A program made the translations under genes and the position numbers. Under the pieces are notes generated by a model. It saw nothing but the letters and a program-made list of their open reading frames with translations, was not told the DNA's origin and did no database searches. From Betaproteobacteria bacterium (GTDB lineage: Bacteria; Pseudomonadota; Gammaproteobacteria; Burkholderiales; SG8-39): a stretch of DNA of 41,480 bases. The stretch covers positions 1-41,480 of the forward strand of contig CANKMT010000050.1 in NCBI GenBank assembly GCA_947482825.1, in the 5' to 3' direction. The number at the start of each line of letters is the position of its first letter. Within the stretch, counting starts at the first letter, position 1. Shown here piece by piece: positions 37,944-41,480 of the stretch.

Positions 37944-38954
37944 ATGTCCGCACACACCCACAAGCACGGCAACCCGATCGACGTCCACGCTCACTGGTAC
38001 CCCACGGCCTGGCTGGACCTGGTGGCCAAACACGGGCCGGCCTTCGGGGTCGAATGGAAGGAAGTCGAGGGCAAGGGGCCGCAGTTCAAGGTCGGACACC
38101 TGTCCACCGGCCCGGCCGGGCCGCGCTACGTGGACCTCGACGCGCGCCTGCAGGCCATGGACGAGCAAGGCGTCACGGTGCACGCGATGTCGCTGTCGCA
38201 GCCGATGCACTACTGGGCCGACCGTGACCTCGCCGAGCGGCTGACGATCGTCTACAACGACGAACTCGCCACAGCGCACACGGCGCACCCGGATCGCCTC
38301 ATCGGGCTGGCCACGCTGCCGATGCAGGCGCCGGACATCGCGGTTCGCGAAGTGGAACGGGCATCACAACTGCCCGGCGTGCGCGGCTTCTACATGGCCA
38401 CGCGCGTGAACGACAAGGAACTGTCCGACCCGACTTTCTTCCCCGTCTACGAAGCGATCGAGGCGCTTGGCCTGCCGATCCTGCTGCACCCGGTCTTCGT
38501 CATCGGGCACGAGCGGCTCGAGAAGCACTACCTCACCAACCTCCTTGGCAACCCTTTCGAGAGCGCGATTGCAGCGGCGCACCTCATCTTCGGCGGCGTG
38601 ATGGACCGATTCCCGAAGCTCGACATCGTGCTGCCGCATGCCGGCGGTGCTTTCCCATGGCTGGTCGGGCGCCTCAATCGCGGTTGGCAAAAGCGCGCGG
38701 ACCTGCAGCACATCAAGGCGAGCCCTCTCGAATACCTGCGGCGCTTTCACTACGACACGATCGGGTACTCGGACCCGGTGGTCGAATACCTGATCAAGAA
38801 CGTCGGTGCCGACCGCGTGCTGATGGGGAGCGATTACTGCTTCCCGGTCGCCTACGAGCAACCGGTTGACGTCGTGGTGAACAACCCGCTGATCGCCGCA
38901 AGCGACCGGCACGCGATACTCGAGGGCAACGCGCGGCGGCTTTTGAGGCTCTAG
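37944..38954 (+). CDS. nbaD: ACMSD-like amidohydrolase-fold decarboxylase
   Basis: A 336-residue zinc enzyme of the ACMSD family. Metal ligands are the H-x-H of IDVHAHWYP, a histidine in ILLHPVFVIGH, a second one in IVLPHAGGAFPWLVGRL, and the aspartate of LMGSDYCFPVAYEQP. 2-Amino-3-carboxymuconate semialdehyde decarboxylase acts on the product of 3-hydroxyanthranilate dioxygenase, whose gene lies divergently 100 bases away. The same fold also includes resorcylate and carboxyvanillate decarboxylases, so the substrate is inferred from context. Neither this ATG nor the one at 37905 has a clear ribosome site. Confidence 0.87.
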   Translation: MSAHTHKHGNPIDVHAHWYPTAWLDLVAKHGPAFGVEWKEVEGKGPQFKVGHLSTGPAGPRYVDLDARLQAMDEQGVTVHAMSLSQPMHYWADRDLAERLTIVYNDELATAHTAHPDRLIGLATLPMQAPDIAVREVERASQLPGVRGFYMATRVNDKELSDPTFFPVYEAIEALGLPILLHPVFVIGHERLEKHYLTNLLGNPFESAIAAAHLIFGGVMDRFPKLDIVLPHAGGAFPWLVGRLNRGWQKRADLQHIKASPLEYLRRFHYDTIGYSDPVVEYLIKNVGADRVLMGSDYCFPVAYEQPVDVVVNNPLIAASDRHAILEGNARRLLRL

Positions 38955-38957
38955 GCA

Positions 38958-40274
38958 TTGCAAGTTAACGAAGACTTCGTCCGCCATCCTTACTGGTGGG
39001 ATGAAACCCCGCCCTGGACGCCGCCGTGCGCTCCGCTGCCGCCGCGTTGCGACGTGGCGGTCGTCGGCGGCGGCATCGCCGGTCTTTCGACCGCGCTCGA
39101 ACTCGCGCGCAACGGCACGTCGGTCGTCGTGCTCGAAGCCGACGAGCTCGGGTTCAACGCGAGCTGCCGCAACAGCGGCGGCGTGAGCATTGCGATCGAT
39201 GCGACCAAAGCCGCGTTCTGGCACCGGCTGGATGGCAACGGCAAGGCGCCACCCGCGGCTGAAGTGATCCGCGCCGCGGCCGACTCGCTCGCCCACACTG
39301 AAAAGTTCATCGCCGAAAATGGCATCGAATGCGAGTACGGCCGCAATGGGCGGCTTTCCTGCGCGCCAACACCGGCGTTCTACGATGTGCTGGCGCAGCG
39401 CGTGGAGCGACTCAACAAGCTAACCGATGCCGGCGCCTACATGGTGCCTCGCTCAGAACAACGATCCGAAATCGGCTCGGAAGCTTTCTACGGCACGATG
39501 GTCGTGCCTTGTTCGGGGCAACTGAACCCGGCGAAATACCATCGCGGCATCGCCGATCGTTGCATCGCCGCCGGGGTTGCGATCCATGCCGGCACGCGTG
39601 TGCATCGCATCGAGCGCTCGGGGGCCGGCTTCGATGTCTCGACGACTGCCGGCACTATCGAAGCCGCCAACGTCGTTACGGCCACCAACGCGCACGCCCA
39701 GCCGGTAGACAAGCCTGTCAATCGCAGACTCGTGCCGGTCGCGAGCCACATCATCGTGACCGAACCCCTTGCCGATACCGTAGCCGACAGCCTGCTGCCC
39801 AAGCGGCGCAGCGGCGCCGACAACCGGCGCGTGCTCGCCTTCTTCCGCCGCACCCCGGACGGGCGCCGCTTCCTGTATGGCGGGCGCGCCTCGCCGATCG
39901 AGTTGTCCGAAGTGAAGACCGCGGCGATCCTCTACCGGAACATGGTTCGCCAGTTCCCGCAGTTGGCCGGAGCGCGCGTGGGACATGCCTGGGGGTGCCG
40001 CGTGGCTTTCTCTTTCGATGCGCTCCCCCACATGGGCGCAGACGACGGGCTTTACTATGTGACGGGCTGCAACGGCAACGGCGTCGCGATGATGGGTTAT
40101 CTCGGGTACCACCTCGCGCGCAAGATTCTCACCGGGCAGAAATCGGTCTGCGTGTTCGACCAGCCGAACTTCCCGAAGCCCCCCCTGTATGACGGGCGGC
40201 CGTGGTTCCTGCCGGTGGTCGCAAGCGCCTATCGGGCGCTGGACCAGGTCGATCGACTACGCACCGGAAATTGA
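38958..40274 (+). CDS. FAD-dependent oxidoreductase (DAO family, PuuB-like)
   Basis: A 438-residue flavoprotein starting with TTG at 38958, four bases after the decarboxylase stop. The FAD-binding motif CDVAVVGGGIAGLSTALELA is followed by VVVLEADELGFNASCRNSGG, the usual DAO-family site near the flavin. The C-terminal FAD-contact region is YVTGCNGNGVAMMGYLGYHL. The sequence RHPYWWDETPPW at the start is typical of gamma-glutamylputrescine oxidase-like proteins. It presumably oxidises an amine to an imine, which RidA could then hydrolyse. It is not close enough to the enzyme at 7623-8957 to be a recent duplicate. Confidence 0.88.
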   Translation: MQVNEDFVRHPYWWDETPPWTPPCAPLPPRCDVAVVGGGIAGLSTALELARNGTSVVVLEADELGFNASCRNSGGVSIAIDATKAAFWHRLDGNGKAPPAAEVIRAAADSLAHTEKFIAENGIECEYGRNGRLSCAPTPAFYDVLAQRVERLNKLTDAGAYMVPRSEQRSEIGSEAFYGTMVVPCSGQLNPAKYHRGIADRCIAAGVAIHAGTRVHRIERSGAGFDVSTTAGTIEAANVVTATNAHAQPVDKPVNRRLVPVASHIIVTEPLADTVADSLLPKRRSGADNRRVLAFFRRTPDGRRFLYGGRASPIELSEVKTAAILYRNMVRQFPQLAGARVGHAWGCRVAFSFDALPHMGADDGLYYVTGCNGNGVAMMGYLGYHLARKILTGQKSVCVFDQPNFPKPPLYDGRPWFLPVVASAYRALDQVDRLRTGN

Positions 40275-40276
40275 TC

Positions 40277-41167
40277 ATGGAAACCTGGACCATCGGCTCG
40301 GCCACCGTGACCCGTATCGAAGAACAGGTCGGCCCGGTCGGCCTGCCGGTGGACAAGTTCCTCGTCGGCTTCGATCGCCAAGCCTTCGAACGCCACCTCG
40401 ACTGGATGGTGCCGGATCACTTTGCGCCCGCTTCCGACCGCATGATCTCGAGCATGCATTCCTGGCTGGTCCGGACCGCAAGGCACACGATCCTCGTCGA
40501 CGGATGCTGCGGCAACCACAAGGACCGGCCCTGGATGCCGCGCTTTCACCAGTTGAACACGCGCTACCTCGAAAACCTGCGCGCCACCGGTGTCGCGCCA
40601 GAAGAAATCGACATCGTGCTCTGCACGCACCTGCACGCAGACCACGTGGGATGGAATACGCGCCTGGAAAACGGCCGATGGGTGCCGACGTTCCCGCGTG
40701 CCAAGTACCTCTTTTCGGACCGCGAGGACGAGCGCTGGAACCCGGCGCGCAATCCGGCCATCCCGGCGGACAGGCGCATCCTGTACGAAGACAGCGTTCT
40801 GCCGGTGATCGAGGCCGGCCTCGCGACCAGGATCGCCGGCGCGCACGCTATCGACGACAGCCTCCTGATCGAGCCTTCGCCCGGCCACACGCCCGGTCAC
40901 GTAGTCCTCAAGTTGAAGAGCAACGGCCAACACGCGCTCTTCTGCGGCGATGTGGTCCACCACGCGATCCAGGTCTATTACCCGGCGTGGAACAGCGCGT
41001 TCTGCGAGGACCCGGATCAGGCGCGGCGCACACGTCGCGGCGTGCTCGAACATTGCGCGGCGAAGCGCGCGATGCTGTTTCCTACGCACTTCGGCAAGCC
41101 GCACGTTGCGGCGATCCACGCGATGGGTGGAGCTTTTGTGCCGCAGTTCGTCAGTCCTTCGGGCTGA
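40277..41167 (+). CDS. Metallo-beta-lactamase-fold hydrolase
   Basis: A 296-residue dizinc hydrolase. The motif CTHLHADHVGWN holds H118, H120, D122 and H123; further ligands are in PSPGHTPGHVVLKL and LFCGDVVHHAIQVYYP. The C-terminal LFPTHFGKPHVAAI completes the site. PSPGHTPGH is common in the quorum-quenching lactonase and glyoxalase-like groups. It follows the FAD oxidoreductase by two bases, so oxidised product may pass to it. It ends the operon that begins at 37944. Confidence 0.9.
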   Translation: METWTIGSATVTRIEEQVGPVGLPVDKFLVGFDRQAFERHLDWMVPDHFAPASDRMISSMHSWLVRTARHTILVDGCCGNHKDRPWMPRFHQLNTRYLENLRATGVAPEEIDIVLCTHLHADHVGWNTRLENGRWVPTFPRAKYLFSDREDERWNPARNPAIPADRRILYEDSVLPVIEAGLATRIAGAHAIDDSLLIEPSPGHTPGHVVLKLKSNGQHALFCGDVVHHAIQVYYPAWNSAFCEDPDQARRTRRGVLEHCAAKRAMLFPTHFGKPHVAAIHAMGGAFVPQFVSPSG

Positions 41168-41480
41168 CATCACACCCGGGATAGGCAAATCACGAAGGCT
41201 TACAGAACCGCAAGACTCGTTCTCCACTTCCGGCACCATGCCGTGCGGCGAAGCGCCGGCGCCTTGTGACCAATTGCGCCGGACTGGACCACATATCGTC
41301 ACATGCACACTGGGCTCCTGCGTCGGGACGTTGGTTTTGTTCAGGTTTTTATTTTCGCTCCCAGGCATGCATCGTGCTCTTAGCTATCCGCAGGTCCTCG
41401 CCGGTAGGGATTCTGGAAAACGGCGCCTGCTAGAAGGATTCCCCTCTCGAAAGGCAAAACCCGATGAAAAACATACAACA
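41168..41480. other. Intergenic tail, possible start of a further gene
   Basis: No gene fills this stretch. An ATG at 41464 (MKNIQ...) preceded by AAAGG could start a gene running off the right edge, but only five or six codons are visible. No clear terminator hairpin with a T-run follows the metallo-hydrolase; TTGGTTTTGTTCAGGTTTTT near 41330 is only a T-rich patch. Confidence 0.35.

Overview
The window is GC-rich chromosomal DNA that looks like a betaproteobacterium, probably an uncultured member of the Burkholderiales. The best evidence is five periplasmic Bug/TctC-type receptors in 41 kb, none with TctA/TctB permeases beside it, scattered among genes for aromatic and carboxylic acid catabolism. 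REP-like hairpins and many toxin-antitoxin (TA) modules, most of them decayed, fit the same picture. No rRNA, tRNA, CRISPR array or intact transposase gene was seen.

Layout. (1) 1-133: start of an Ldh2-family dehydrogenase leaving the left edge. (2) 130-7626: accessory island with a HipBA pair, a PcfJ-domain protein, an orphan TumA-like antitoxin with TumE and RhuM/Fic debris, a nucleotidyltransferase pair, and two pieces of a broken ARPP-1 gene, each beside one copy of a 141-bp direct repeat (2451-2591 and 7486-7626). (3) 7623-11613, minus strand: Bug receptor, UGSC selenoprotein, its 354-residue companion and an FAD oxidoreductase. (4) 11900-13628: Bug receptor and an Asp/Glu racemase/maleate isomerase-type enzyme. 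(5) 13640-18847: a second TA-rich island (HigA with HigB remnant, a duplicated higA piece around an ethylbenzene-dehydrogenase-like fragment, TumE/TumA, AAA ATPase, HipB with HipA stub, RHH/PIN remnant, intact Phd/VapC). (6) 18938-24572, minus strand: E1-alpha, E1-beta, DctQ, DctM, Bug, DctP. All three TRAP genes carry lesions. (7) 24589-29880: broken lipoprotein gene, aldo/keto reductase, MFS transporter, nitroreductase, glycerophosphodiester phosphodiesterase, rhomboid protease. (8) 29927-33663: Bug, amidohydrolase, Bug. (9) 33741-41167: TauD-type dioxygenase, two metallo-beta-lactamase-fold hydrolases, LigAB-type extradiol dioxygenase, RidA, 3-hydroxyanthranilate dioxygenase, ACMSD-like decarboxylase and an FAD oxidoreductase, which together look like breakdown of an aminated or nitrated aromatic ring.

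The main discovery is the selenoprotein gene at 10026-10568. Conventional gene calling would split it at an in-frame TGA. That TGA is codon 98, the first position of the U-G-S-C motif of the UGSC selenoprotein family, and it is followed by a hairpin that closely resembles the E. coli fdhF SECIS element in apical loop and spacing. The gene overlaps its companion by four bases (GTGA) and is followed by an FAD oxidoreductase and preceded by a substrate-binding receptor, so the four genes form a plausible but functionally undescribed uptake-and-redox operon.

A second theme is gene decay and rearrangement. Several genes carry a single frameshift, nonsense codon or in-frame deletion, and TA modules sit next to partial duplications of their neighbours, including a 104-bp copy of the dctP 3' end on the far side of the Phd/VapC pair.
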